A stretch of 32,007 nucleotides of DNA, taken from Clostridia bacterium (lineage in GTDB: Bacteria; Bacillota; Clostridia; Oscillospirales; CAG-272). The DNA is taken from positions 1 through 32,007 of the forward strand of contig JAFSSR010000019.1 of assembly GCA_017450885.1 (NCBI GenBank), given 5' to 3'. A program made the translations under genes and the position numbers. Numbering within the stretch: the first letter of the stretch is position 1; every line of letters starts with the position of its first letter. The notes under the pieces were generated by a model that saw only the letters and a program-made list of their open reading frames with translations, ran no database searches and had not been told where the DNA came from. Positions 1 through 8,285 of this stretch are shown here, in pieces.

Positions 1-528
1 AACCGGTAGGGGCGGGGTCCCACCCCCGCCCTAAAGGGTACAGTCAGCAACCGACTCTGTTTCCGCGCTCCGCGAGCTCCTCATCCGTCAGCTAACGCTG
101 ACACCTTCCCCTGAAGGGGAAGGCAACGGTAAACGCCGCTTCGGCGCACCCGACCACGTAGGGCGGGGGCTTGTCACCCCGCCGCCTTTGTTGTCGTCGC
201 ACCCAACGCTGTCATTGCGAGGAGCGCAGCGACGCGGCAATCCGTAATCCTGCCTTCGACGTCGTCCCACCCGAACGCCATTTCAACCGGTAGGGGCGGG
301 GTGCAATCCCCGCCCTAAAGGATACAGCCGGCAACCGGTTTCGTTTTCCCCTCCCCTCAGTCGCCTGCGGCGACAGCTCCCCCTCCCCACCTGCGGTGGG
401 GGAAGGAGCTTTGCGTGAATGCCGTTCGGGATGGACTGTCTCGAAAGCGGCGGGGTTTTAACCCCGCCGCCTTCGTTGTCGCCGCATCCGGGCGCGTTTG
501 GTATTTCTTCCGCTTTGCCGTAAATCTA
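1..528. repeat. Repeat-rich intergenic region without a credible gene
   Basis: No convincing gene lies here; the open frames are low-complexity and lack ribosome binding sites. The region is a mosaic of short GC-rich repeats. Positions 1-55 and 285-339 are near-identical direct copies, both starting AACCGGTAGGGGCGGGGT. Positions 87-102 (GTCAGC/GCTGAC) and 104-123 (CCTTCCCC/GGGGAAGG) form two adjacent hairpins. Positions 212-222 hold TCATTGCGAGG, which recurs at 591-601 and inverted at 31928-31938. Positions 447-470 form a perfect palindromic hairpin (GCGGCGGGGTT/AACCCCGCCGC), and a diverged relative lies near 160-178. This pattern is typical of non-autonomous interspersed repeats in clostridial genomes; how they spread cannot be seen here. 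Confidence 0.75.
349..412 (+). repeat. Interspersed hairpin repeat, left copy
   Basis: A roughly 64-base GC-rich element built from CCCCTCCCCTCAG, a small CGCC/GGCG hairpin, CTCCCCCTCCCCAC and GGGGGAAGGAGCTTT. It matches the reverse complement of 31558-31625 closely, differing mainly in the central loop. The two copies therefore flank nearly the whole window in inverted orientation. Confidence 0.8.
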
Positions 529-556
529 TTGCTTTTTTTTCGATATGTGTTATAAT
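529..556 (+). promoter_or_regulatory. Sigma-A type promoter for the fakA operon
   Basis: A -35 box TTGCTT (529-534) and a perfect -10 box TATAAT (551-556) are separated by 16 bases. They lie about 50 bases upstream of the fakA ATG and follow the repeat region directly. No other good promoter is seen before the next five genes, so it probably drives all of them. Confidence 0.65.
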
Positions 557-605
557 AACTATATTGACGAAATATTTGTCGATATAACTATCATTGCGAG
601 GTAAT

Positions 606-2267
606 ATGAAAACCGATCTGATAGACGGCGCGCTGTTTGCCGACATGGTAAAGGGCGGCGCCGCGAACCTCGGGGCGAACAGACAGCTTGTCAACGATCT
701 CAACGTCTTTCCGATCCCCGACGGCGACACCGGCGACAATATGTATATGACCATAAATTCCGGCGCGGCGGAGCTCGAACACGGCAAAGCTTCGACGCTC
801 GCCGAGAACGTGGCGCTCGTCGCGCGGGGCATGCTGCTCGGCGCGCGGGGAAATTCCGGGGTGATACTCTCCCGTATCTTCGCCGGAGTCTCGCAGGGAC
901 TGCAGGGGGTGGAGCGCGCCGACGTGGCCGATATCCACCGCGCTCTCCGGATGGGCGTGGACGAGGCGTACCGCGCCGTTTCCGTCCCGGTCGAGGGGAC
1001 CATACTGACGGTATATCGCGACGCCGTGGATTTCGCTTCTTCACGGCTTGACGAAAACTCCACGCTGGAGAGCTATTTTTCCGACTTCATCGACGAGGTC
1101 AAGCGCTCTCTCGACCGCACTCCCGAGCTGCTTGACGTGCTCCGTCAGGCGGGGGTGGTGGACAGCGGCGGAGCCGGCTTCCTCTACATCATGGAGGGAA
1201 TGATCCGCGCCTTCCTCGGCGAAGGAGAAAGCGCGTTTTCAGCCGGGGCAGAAGGCAAAGACGCCCCCAAAAGGGCTGATATTTCGCTCTTTACCGAGGA
1301 CAGCGAGCTAAAGTTCGGCTACTGCACCGAATTCCTTCTCCGTCTACAGCGGTCGAAATGCGATATCGACGCTTTCGATCTCGAGGGCTTTATCGACTGG
1401 CTCAACTCCGAGGGCGACTCGGTGGTCGCCTTCCGCGACGGCAGCATAGTCAAGGTCCACGTTCACACCTTCCGCCCGGGCGACGTGCTCAATCATTGTC
1501 AGCAGTTCGGCGAGTTCCTCACCCTCAAAATCGAGAATATGACCCTCCAGCACAGCGAGACGAAGATAGAAAACCGCTATTCGCCCGTGCAGCAAAAGCC
1601 GCACAAGCCCTACGGCATTGTGACGGTCGCGGCGGGCGGCGGCATAAAGGACACCTTCGTTTCGCTCGGATGCGACGAGGTGGTCGACGGAGGACAGTCC
1701 ATGAACCCGTCGGCGGAGGATTTCATCCGCGCCTTCGAGCGCATCAACGCCGACGTGATACTCGTCTTCCCCAACAACGGCAACGTCATCCTGACCGCAA
1801 ACCAGGCTGCGGCGCTCTACGAGGGCGCCGAGGTGCGCGTCATACCCAGCAAAACGGTCGGCGAGGGATACGCCGCCGTCTCCATGCTCGACACCTCGTC
1901 GGGCGACACCGACGCGATAGTCTCCGAAATGGAGGAGGTCATCGCCGGCGTGGTCACCGGGCTCGTCTCCTGCGCTTCCCGCGATACCGAAAAGGACGGC
2001 GTGACGGTGAAGGCGGGCGACTTCATCGGATTTGAGGGCGACACCATCTACGTCGACAGCGACGTGAGGAACGAAGCCGCTCTCGGGCTCGCCGAAAAGC
2101 TCGGCGCGGGGGATTACGACATCATCCTCATCATCTGCGGCGGGGACGTCCCCTCGGATGAGGTGCACGCCCTGACCGACAAGCTCCGCGAGAGCTACAG
2201 ACGCACCGAGGTCATCACCATAGACGGCGGACAGCCGATATACGATTATATTATGATTTTCGAATAA
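606..2267 (+). CDS. fakA: Fatty acid kinase catalytic subunit FakA (DAK2/YloV family)
   Basis: Probably the ATP-binding subunit of fatty acid kinase, which phosphorylates fatty acids held by a FakB (DegV) protein to give acyl-phosphate in the cytoplasm. The 553-residue length fits the family. The N-terminal DAK2 domain has the Mg-ATP loop PIPDGDTGDNM (D39, D41, D44) and the ARGNSGVILS motif near residues 79-88. The C-terminal half carries the family's VDGGQSMNPS motif and ends with a GG-rich segment. I chose the ATG at 606, preceded by GAGG four bases upstream; an in-frame TTG at 594 lies upstream of that site and is less likely. A DegV/FakB gene follows 15 bases later, and plsX and acpP are in the same operon, which strongly supports the role. 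The family assignment is firm; the fatty acid substrate is inferred from context. Confidence 0.92.
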   Translation: MKTDLIDGALFADMVKGGAANLGANRQLVNDLNVFPIPDGDTGDNMYMTINSGAAELEHGKASTLAENVALVARGMLLGARGNSGVILSRIFAGVSQGLQGVERADVADIHRALRMGVDEAYRAVSVPVEGTILTVYRDAVDFASSRLDENSTLESYFSDFIDEVKRSLDRTPELLDVLRQAGVVDSGGAGFLYIMEGMIRAFLGEGESAFSAGAEGKDAPKRADISLFTEDSELKFGYCTEFLLRLQRSKCDIDAFDLEGFIDWLNSEGDSVVAFRDGSIVKVHVHTFRPGDVLNHCQQFGEFLTLKIENMTLQHSETKIENRYSPVQQKPHKPYGIVTVAAGGGIKDTFVSLGCDEVVDGGQSMNPSAEDFIRAFERINADVILVFPNNGNVILTANQAAALYEGAEVRVIPSKTVGEGYAAVSMLDTSSGDTDAIVSEMEEVIAGVVTGLVSCASRDTEKDGVTVKAGDFIGFEGDTIYVDSDVRNEAALGLAEKLGAGDYDIILIICGGDVPSDEVHALTDKLRESYRRTEVITIDGGQPIYDYIMIFE

Positions 2268-2282
2268 AGGGAGGAAACATCA

Positions 2283-3152
2283 ATGCTCGTTTTATTTACC
2301 GATACCGATACCGATATAACTCCGGAGATCGCGGCTGAATACGGATACAAGCTGATCAGTATGCCGTACAGCATCGACGGCAAGACCACCTATCCTTACG
2401 TAGATTTCGACAAGTTCGACAGCAAGGCGTTCTACGATATGCTCCGCGGCGGAGTTCTTCCCAACACCTCCGCGATAAGCGTCGAGCAGTACAAGCGTTA
2501 TTTCGAGCCGGTCTTCGCCGCGGGCGACGACATCCTTTACGTTCACTTTTCCCGTGCGATGACCGCCACCTTCGACGCCATGGACGAGGCGGTCGCCGAG
2601 CTTGAAAAGCTCTATCCGGAGCGCAGGTTCTACGAGATAGACACAAAGGGCATCACCATAGTCAGCTACAATATAGTCCGCGCAGTCGGCGACCTTTACA
2701 AGGAAGGCAAGACGGTAGACGAGATACTCGAGTGGGCGAAGACCGAGGTCGATCACTACGCCCAGTATTTCTTCGCGGACGATCTCAAGTTCTTCAAGCA
2801 CAGCGGCCGCGTCTCCGGGCTCGCCGGAACGATGGGCACTCTGCTCGGCATCCGCCCGATAATCTGCATGAGCGCCGAAGGCAAGATGGTCTCGGTCGGC
2901 AAGGAAAAGGGCAGGGCCAAGGCGATCGACCGCCTCGTGCAGTATGTCGAGGAGCTGGGCGACGACGTAAAGTCCCATCGCGTAGTCATCGGTCACAGCG
3001 ACTCCGCGGACATCGCCGAGGAGCTCGCGAAGGAGCTGCGTGAAAAGTTCGGCGACGATCTCAAGATCGAAACGGTGCTGGTCAATCCCACCGCCGGAAG
3101 CCATTGCGGGCCCAACGGCGTCGGAGTCAGCTTCCACGCGATACATAGGTGA
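2283..3152 (+). CDS. fakB: DegV family fatty-acid-binding protein (FakB)
   Basis: A 289-residue DegV-fold protein, which in characterised systems binds a fatty acid and presents its carboxylate to FakA. The family layout is visible: an N-terminal strand with TDTDTDI, the TS pair at residues 62-63 (TSAIS), the central segment KHSGRVSGLAGTMGTLLGIRP and a C-terminal stretch with HCGPNGVGVSF. The loop that usually reads SSGLSGTY is FSRAMTATF here (S90 conserved), so lipid selectivity may differ from studied FakB proteins. A strong AAGGGAGG site precedes the ATG. The gene sits 15 bases after fakA and 3 bases before the next gene, so co-expression as a kinase pair is likely. Which fatty acid it binds cannot be told. 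Confidence 0.88.
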   Translation: MLVLFTDTDTDITPEIAAEYGYKLISMPYSIDGKTTYPYVDFDKFDSKAFYDMLRGGVLPNTSAISVEQYKRYFEPVFAAGDDILYVHFSRAMTATFDAMDEAVAELEKLYPERRFYEIDTKGITIVSYNIVRAVGDLYKEGKTVDEILEWAKTEVDHYAQYFFADDLKFFKHSGRVSGLAGTMGTLLGIRPIICMSAEGKMVSVGKEKGRAKAIDRLVQYVEELGDDVKSHRVVIGHSDSADIAEELAKELREKFGDDLKIETVLVNPTAGSHCGPNGVGVSFHAIHR

Positions 3153-3155
3153 TAT

Positions 3156-4286
3156 ATGGTCACCGTACTTGAAGCCAAAACTAAAAAACAGCAGAAGGAA
3201 TTTTTACGGTTCCCTCTGAAAATGTATAAGGACAATCCGTATTTCGTCCCGCCGCTCTACGGCGACGAGAAAAAGATGTTCCGTCCCGATTACGTCTACT
3301 ACGACACCTGCGAGGCGGTCTATTACAACGCCTACCGCGGCGGAGAAATGGTCGGGCGCATCTCCGGCATCCTCCAGAAGGCGAGCAACCTGAAGACGGG
3401 CGAAAAGCGCATCCGCTTCACCCGCTTTGACGCGATAGACGACCAGGAGGTCGCTTCCGCGCTTTTTGACGCGGTCGAGAAGTGGGCGCTCTCCAAGGGG
3501 ATGGACACCGTATGCGGTCCGCTCGGCTTTTCCGATCTCGAGCGCGAGGGACTGCTCGTCGAGGGCTTCGACCAGCTCTCCACCTTCGAGGAGCAGTACA
3601 ACGCCGAGTATTACGGCAGGCTGATAGAAAACTGCGGCTACGCGAAAGAGGTGGACTGGGTCGAGAACAAGATCTACCTGCCCGACGAGCCGGACGACAC
3701 TCTGCCCAGGATGACCGAGTATATAATGAAGCGCTACAATCTCCATTTCGGAGAGGCGAAGAACGTAAACAAGTTTCTCGACAAGTACGCCGATCCCTTC
3801 TTCGAGCTGCTCGATATCGGTTACAAGGACATCTACGGGACCGTCCCGTTCACCGACGGGATGAAGAAGATGCTGATATCCAATTTCAAGCTGATAATCG
3901 ACCTCAAGCACGTCGCCGTCATTCTCGACGAAAACGAAAAGCTGGTCTGCCTCGGGCTCTGCTTCCCGTCGATCGCAAAGGCGGTGCAGAAGTCGGGCGG
4001 CCGCCTTACACCCGCCGCGCTGGTCCGTATCCTCCGCGCCATCAAGAAGCCGAAGATCATAGATCTCGGGCTTGTCGCCGTCGCGCCGGAGTACATCAAC
4101 CGCGGCATATCCACCGCCGTCTCCGCGGGGCTGCTCCGTATGCTCCGGGAGGACGGGATCGAGTACGCCGAGACCAACCTCAATCTCGAGGATAACTATG
4201 CGATACAGAACCAGTGGAAGCGCTTCAAGGCGATCCGCCACAAGCGCCGCCGCTCATATGTGAAGAAGCTGGAGGAAAAGGCGTGA
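3156..4286 (+). CDS. YghO-like protein with GNAT-type C-terminal region
   Basis: A 376-residue protein of the poorly characterised YghO-like family. The recognisable signatures are the opening FLRFPLKMYKDNPYFVPPL segment, then GRISGI, the central GPLGFSDLEREGLLVEGF block followed by YNAEYYGRLIENCGY, and a C-terminal region (about residues 300-370) resembling GNAT acetyltransferase motifs (VAPEYINRGIST, then ednyAIQNQWKRF). There is no signal peptide or membrane segment, so it is probably cytosolic. It lies 3 bases after fakB and overlaps plsX by 4 bases (GTGA), placing it inside a fatty-acid activation operon. This suggests, but does not show, an acyl-group or lipid-related transferase role. 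Family membership is moderately sure; function is unknown. Confidence 0.75.
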   Translation: MVTVLEAKTKKQQKEFLRFPLKMYKDNPYFVPPLYGDEKKMFRPDYVYYDTCEAVYYNAYRGGEMVGRISGILQKASNLKTGEKRIRFTRFDAIDDQEVASALFDAVEKWALSKGMDTVCGPLGFSDLEREGLLVEGFDQLSTFEEQYNAEYYGRLIENCGYAKEVDWVENKIYLPDEPDDTLPRMTEYIMKRYNLHFGEAKNVNKFLDKYADPFFELLDIGYKDIYGTVPFTDGMKKMLISNFKLIIDLKHVAVILDENEKLVCLGLCFPSIAKAVQKSGGRLTPAALVRILRAIKKPKIIDLGLVAVAPEYINRGISTAVSAGLLRMLREDGIEYAETNLNLEDNYAIQNQWKRFKAIRHKRRRSYVKKLEEKA

Positions 4287-5302
4287 AGATACTTATCGAC
4301 TGCCACGGCGGAGATAACAGTCCGCGGGCAAACGTGCTCGGCGCTCTCCGCGCGATGGAGCGGTATCCCGATCTCGAGGCGATCTTTGTCGGCGACGAGG
4401 CGCGGATAAACGCCCTCCTCGCCGAGAACGGAAGTCAGCCGGGCGGCAGGATATCGGTCGTCCACGCGCCGGAGGTGATCACCGGAGAGGAAAAGCCGAC
4501 CGACGCGATAAGGCTCAAAAAGGACAGCTCGATGATCCGCGCGATAAAGCTGCTCCGCGAGGACCCGGAGATAAGCGCTCTCGTCTCGACCGGAGCCACC
4601 GGATCGCTGGTCGCCGCCGCCACCCTGCGCATCGGCAGGATAAGAGGCGTGCGCCGCCCGGCGTTCTGCCCCATCCTGCCCACAATGGACGGCGGGATGG
4701 TCGGTATCTGCGACAGCGGCGCGAACGTCGATATTACCGTCGATCAGCTCCGCCAGTTCGCCATCCTCGGCAGCCGCTATCTCGAAAACGTCTACGGCGT
4801 CGAAAAGCCGCGCGTGGCGCTGCTCAATATCGGCACCGAGACCGAAAAGGGGGACGCCCTCCGCCGCGAGGCGTATCCGATGCTCGAAAAGGTCGCCGAT
4901 ATCAACTTTGTCGGCAATATGGAGAGCCGCGATCTGCTTTCGGGAAAGTACGATCTCGTAGTCTGCGACGGCTTTTCCGGCAACGTGCTCGTCAAGACCA
5001 CCGAGGGCACCGCGCTCGAACTGCTCAAAAAGATAAAGAAAGATATTTATTCTAAAACCGTTTATAAAATGGGCGCCCTGCTGATGAAGCGTATGTTCGC
5101 CGACATGAAGGAGTTCATGAACTACCAGAATTACGGCGGAAGCGTCCTTCTCGGTACGGAGAAGACGATAGTCAAGGGGCACGGCTCCTCCGACGAAGCC
5201 GCCGTCGCGAAATGCGTCGATCAGGCGTACGCGGTCGAAAAGAACCGTATGAACGAGAAGATAGAGGCGTCTCTCAAAGCGAGCGCGCCGGATGAAGAAT
5301 AA
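4283..5302 (+). CDS. plsX: Phosphate acyltransferase PlsX
   Basis: PlsX interconverts acyl-ACP and acyl-phosphate, supplying acyl-phosphate to PlsY for phosphatidic acid synthesis; it is a peripheral membrane enzyme. The start is the GTG at 4283, with GGAGG seven bases upstream, overlapping the previous stop by four bases. This gives 339 residues, the usual length. Family motifs seen are LLNIGTETEKGD, YDLVVCDGFSGNVLVKTTEG and GHGSSDEAAV. Two normally conserved motifs are altered: the N-terminal DAMGGD reads DCHGGD, and the SAGNTGA-like segment reads STGATGS. The gene is otherwise intact. acpP follows 24 bases later and plsY is present at 13737. Confidence 0.93.
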   Translation: MKILIDCHGGDNSPRANVLGALRAMERYPDLEAIFVGDEARINALLAENGSQPGGRISVVHAPEVITGEEKPTDAIRLKKDSSMIRAIKLLREDPEISALVSTGATGSLVAAATLRIGRIRGVRRPAFCPILPTMDGGMVGICDSGANVDITVDQLRQFAILGSRYLENVYGVEKPRVALLNIGTETEKGDALRREAYPMLEKVADINFVGNMESRDLLSGKYDLVVCDGFSGNVLVKTTEGTALELLKKIKKDIYSKTVYKMGALLMKRMFADMKEFMNYQNYGGSVLLGTEKTIVKGHGSSDEAAVAKCVDQAYAVEKNRMNEKIEASLKASAPDEE

Positions 5303-5326
5303 CGACTTACGAAAGGAAGAAAAGCA

Positions 5327-5551
5327 ATGTTCGAACAGGTAAAAGAACTGCTCATCGACCAGCTCCATATCACCGGGACGGAGGTCACTCCCGACTCCAA
5401 GATCAAGGACGACCTCGGCGCGGACTCGCTCGACGTCCTGCAGCTCCTTATGACCATCGAGGAGGACTACGGCATAGTCATCCCCGACGAGGAGCTCGCG
5501 ACGTTTGAAACGGTCGGCGATATAGTCGGATATCTCGAGACGAGAGAATAG
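5327..5551 (+). CDS. acpP: Acyl carrier protein
   Basis: A 74-residue acidic acyl carrier protein. The phosphopantetheine attachment serine is S34 in the DSLD motif (GADSLDVLQLLM), followed by the usual acidic helix. A GAAAGGAAG site precedes the ATG. It is the last gene of the fakA operon and is followed directly by a terminator. It would carry acyl chains for PlsX and fatty acid synthesis. Other ACPs may exist elsewhere in the genome, so its exact duty is inferred from its position next to plsX. Confidence 0.93.
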   Translation: MFEQVKELLIDQLHITGTEVTPDSKIKDDLGADSLDVLQLLMTIEEDYGIVIPDEELATFETVGDIVGYLETRE

Positions 5552-5555
5552 AGTA

Positions 5556-5585
5556 AGCGCGGAGGCCACGGTTTCCGCGCTTTTT
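5556..5585 (+). terminator. Rho-independent terminator of the fakA-acpP operon
   Basis: Stem AGCGCGGA (5556-5563) with TCCGCGCT (5574-5581), a ten-base loop, and a run of five T ending at 5585. It begins five bases after the acpP stop codon. Confidence 0.85.
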
Positions 5586-5852
5586 CATGTTTAGATTTCT
5601 ATCGGTGCGGACTGATCAACTGCGCTTACCGTCATAATTCACAAATAATTGTTACTGATTTTATGCAAAATACAACATTTTAACAGTTTTTTAAAAGAAT
5701 GTTGCCAAATTTGTTAAACAGGGTTTATTTCAGATTTAAGAATAAAGCGTAAACTGTAACTGTCGGTGAAGGACGCCGGAAAGATCGGCGCACTGTCTGT
5801 ATTTGTCCCGCGCCGCGCCGAATTCGTATCGTGCAACCGAGGAGGAACAATT
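5586..5852. other. AT-rich upstream region and leader of the LRR-SLH gene
   Basis: No gene is seen. The first half is AT-rich; the second half is GC-richer and contains a small hairpin near 5771-5791 (ACGCCG/CGGCGC). A weak promoter candidate is TTGCCA (5702-5707) with TTTATT 16 bases downstream. No known riboswitch was recognised. Confidence 0.4.
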
Positions 5853-8285
5853 ATGAGATCCAGAGTTTTGGGTATTCTGATCGTACTCTCTTTACTGATC
5901 GGATCTACCTTTGCGCCATCGTTTGCGGAAAAACAAACGGCTGAAATTGACAATTTCACGGTCTCTTTCGATCCCGTTACCAAGGAGGCGACGATAATAG
6001 GTCAGAATTTCGGTACCGGAGGCATGGAGGTCATGACGGTGCCCCATCATCTCGGAGAGCTTACGGTGGTTGCCATAGGCACCAGCGGGCTTTTCGGAGC
6101 CCTGACCAACAAGATCGTTGTTGAGGAAGGCATTACCGAACTGAAGGACGGCGCGCTTCAGGGTACGCTCGCTCTGGAGATAGAGCTGCCGTCGACTATA
6201 AAGACCATGGGCAAAAAGGTCTTAAACGGTAATCAGAGGCTGGAGAAGGTCACGTTCAAGCACGATTTTGATGAGATACCTGAGGGCTGCTTTGAATATT
6301 GCAAGAGCCTGAAAAGTACAAAGGACGTCTTCGCTCCCGGTACCGTGAAAAAGATCGGAAAAGGCGCGTTCAGTATGTGTTTCGCGCTCGAGGAGGCGGA
6401 TCTTCGCGGGGTGGAATACATCGGTGGCTGCGCGTTTGAAAATTGCAGGTCGTTGAAAAAAGTCGAGATGGACGCGGCGAAAACAATCGAGTATTACGCG
6501 TTTGCCTCATGCTCGGCATTGGAGAGCGCCGAAATTCCCGCTTCCGTCCAGAAGATACAATACTCCACCATATTCCGTGACTGCGATCAGCTCAAAACCT
6601 TGACGGTGAACGCACGGGAGGTCTATTCATTATTTGTAAATAACTGCCCCGCGCTTGAGGAGGTCGTTTTCGGCGATTCAAACTTCAGTATTGAAAGCGG
6701 ATTTGGTAATTGCCCGTCGCTTAAGACCATTAAGATCGGAAAGGGGACAAAGTGGCTCAAAGGTAAGGTCACCGACTGCCCTGCGCTTGCCGAGATCATA
6801 TTCGCAGAGGGCTCGGAGTGCATTGTGGAAGGCAATTATGCCGAGGGCACGGCGTTTGAGAGCGACCCCGCAAATACCGTGGATGGAATATACTATATCG
6901 GCAACTGTGCTGTGAAAGGGAAAAACGTGTCGGGGGAGGTGACGTTCCGTCCCGGGACAGTAGGGGTTTCGAAGCTGGCTTTTATCAACAACGATGAGAT
7001 AACTTCCGTGGTCCTCCCGAAAACAATGAAAGTTTTGCTGGACGGTTCGTTCTGCGGATGCAATAATCTCGTCTCGGTCAAGGCGCAAGGTCCGCTTGAG
7101 ATGGTCGGAGGCGCGTTCGGAGGCTGCGAAAAGCTTACGGATATCGAAATACCGTTCAATCAAAACAATTATCACGTCTTTTCGGGAGCGGTCACGTTTA
7201 ATAAAACTCCGTTTGCAAAAGATCCGAAAAATCTGGACTCTTCCGGCGTTTTGTATTACGGAGAGACCCTGCTCGGAGTCGTGGAACGAGACTATAGTAA
7301 AACTAAACCGAGCCCTTGGAACAAGACCCGTCATTATTCTGTTCGCCCGGGTACTGTGGTGATCAACGACAGAGCGTTTGCAGGATCGTATGGTTACAAT
7401 TTTGACAAATCTGCGGACAACTCTCTGTCGGTAACGATACCCGAGGGGGTGGTCAGCATAGGCGAACGCGCTTTTTCACACGCCGCCTCGATCACGTCGA
7501 TGGTGATACCTAAAAGCGTCATATATATCGGCGATGGCGCGTTTAACGCGTCGAGCTATGATCCGGACATCATTTTCGATGATGATTATGACGGACCGTG
7601 GGAGGGATTGCCGAGTGAAGAATACTATTATTCCGCTCCATCCGATATATACTATCTCGGGACAGAAAATGACTGGAAGAAGATAGATAATCATGCTAAA
7701 ATCCCGACAAATACTACGGTGCATTACGCCGCAGACTTCAAGGACGTGCGCGACGGGAAATGGTACGCGAGCGGCGCGAGGTACTGTTCCGCGCGCGGGT
7801 TGATGAACGGGACGGGCGGCGGCATGTTCAGCCCGAACGCAAAGTTGACGCGCGCAATGTTCGTCACCATGCTCGCAAAGCTGGCGAAAGCGGATCTTAC
7901 GGGATACAAAGCCGGAAGATTTACGGACGTCCCGTCAGGCAAATGGTATACTAAGGCGGTGAGCTGGGCGGCTGAAAACGGATATACCGCCGGGACCGGA
8001 AAAAACGTGTTCTCTCCGAACAAGACGGTAACTCGCGAGGAGCTTGCGCAGTTCCTTTATACATATGCCAAAAAGAACGGCAAGGACGTTTCCGCTTCTG
8101 CGGATATCTCAAGGTATAAAGACGCGGGAAGAGTGTCAGGCTGGGCGGTGAATTCAATGAAATGGGCGGTCGGCGCCGGCATGATATCCGGTACTTCGGC
8201 TGCGGTGCTGTCTCCGGGCGGTACCGCGACCCGTGCTCAGGCAGCGGTGATCCTTATGCAATTCGCTCAGAATATTATTGATTAA
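5853..8285 (+). CDS. Secreted BspA-type leucine-rich-repeat protein with three C-terminal SLH domains
   Basis: An 810-residue predicted surface protein. It opens with a signal peptide (basic MRSR, hydrophobic stretch, likely cleavage near FAPSFA, residue 25). Residues ~90-600 are BspA/LRR_5-type repeats of the form yIGgcAFenCrSLkkVem and IPasVqkI. A segment typical of the end of BspA repeats follows (YYLGTENDWKKI). Residues ~628-810 are three SLH domains (FKDVRDGKWY, FTDVPSGKWY and YKDAGRVSGW), which in this family bind pyruvylated or other secondary cell-wall polymers. I chose the ATG at 5853 because GAGGAGG lies just upstream; an earlier in-frame ATG at 5766 lacks such a site and would bury the signal peptide. 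It is monocistronic between two terminators. The likely role is adhesion or surface display; the ligand is unknown. Confidence 0.9.
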   Translation: MRSRVLGILIVLSLLIGSTFAPSFAEKQTAEIDNFTVSFDPVTKEATIIGQNFGTGGMEVMTVPHHLGELTVVAIGTSGLFGALTNKIVVEEGITELKDGALQGTLALEIELPSTIKTMGKKVLNGNQRLEKVTFKHDFDEIPEGCFEYCKSLKSTKDVFAPGTVKKIGKGAFSMCFALEEADLRGVEYIGGCAFENCRSLKKVEMDAAKTIEYYAFASCSALESAEIPASVQKIQYSTIFRDCDQLKTLTVNAREVYSLFVNNCPALEEVVFGDSNFSIESGFGNCPSLKTIKIGKGTKWLKGKVTDCPALAEIIFAEGSECIVEGNYAEGTAFESDPANTVDGIYYIGNCAVKGKNVSGEVTFRPGTVGVSKLAFINNDEITSVVLPKTMKVLLDGSFCGCNNLVSVKAQGPLEMVGGAFGGCEKLTDIEIPFNQNNYHVFSGAVTFNKTPFAKDPKNLDSSGVLYYGETLLGVVERDYSKTKPSPWNKTRHYSVRPGTVVINDRAFAGSYGYNFDKSADNSLSVTIPEGVVSIGERAFSHAASITSMVIPKSVIYIGDGAFNASSYDPDIIFDDDYDGPWEGLPSEEYYYSAPSDIYYLGTENDWKKIDNHAKIPTNTTVHYAADFKDVRDGKWYASGARYCSARGLMNGTGGGMFSPNAKLTRAMFVTMLAKLAKADLTGYKAGRFTDVPSGKWYTKAVSWAAENGYTAGTGKNVFSPNKTVTREELAQFLYTYAKKNGKDVSASADISRYKDAGRVSGWAVNSMKWAVGAGMISGTSAAVLSPGGTATRAQAAVILMQFAQNIID

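Noticed and set aside
88-590. Possible small proteins at the left end
   Set aside because: They consist of repeat DNA, lack ribosome binding sites and contain no protein-like pattern.
1344-2168. Long frames on both strands inside fakA
   Set aside because: Arg-rich or His/Asp-rich low-complexity translations caused by GC-rich codons of fakA.
4196-5569. A 457-residue open frame on the minus strand opposite plsX and acpP
   Set aside because: It mirrors the GC-rich codon pattern of plsX, has no ribosome binding site and no recognisable domain.
5766-5852. A longer N-terminus for the LRR-SLH protein
   Set aside because: It would place 29 residues before a clear signal peptide and ignores the GAGGAGG site before 5853.
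5700-5852. A cyclic di-GMP or other riboswitch in the LRR-SLH leader
   Set aside because: Only a short GCCG/CGGC hairpin is visible; the conserved sequence blocks of known riboswitches were not found.
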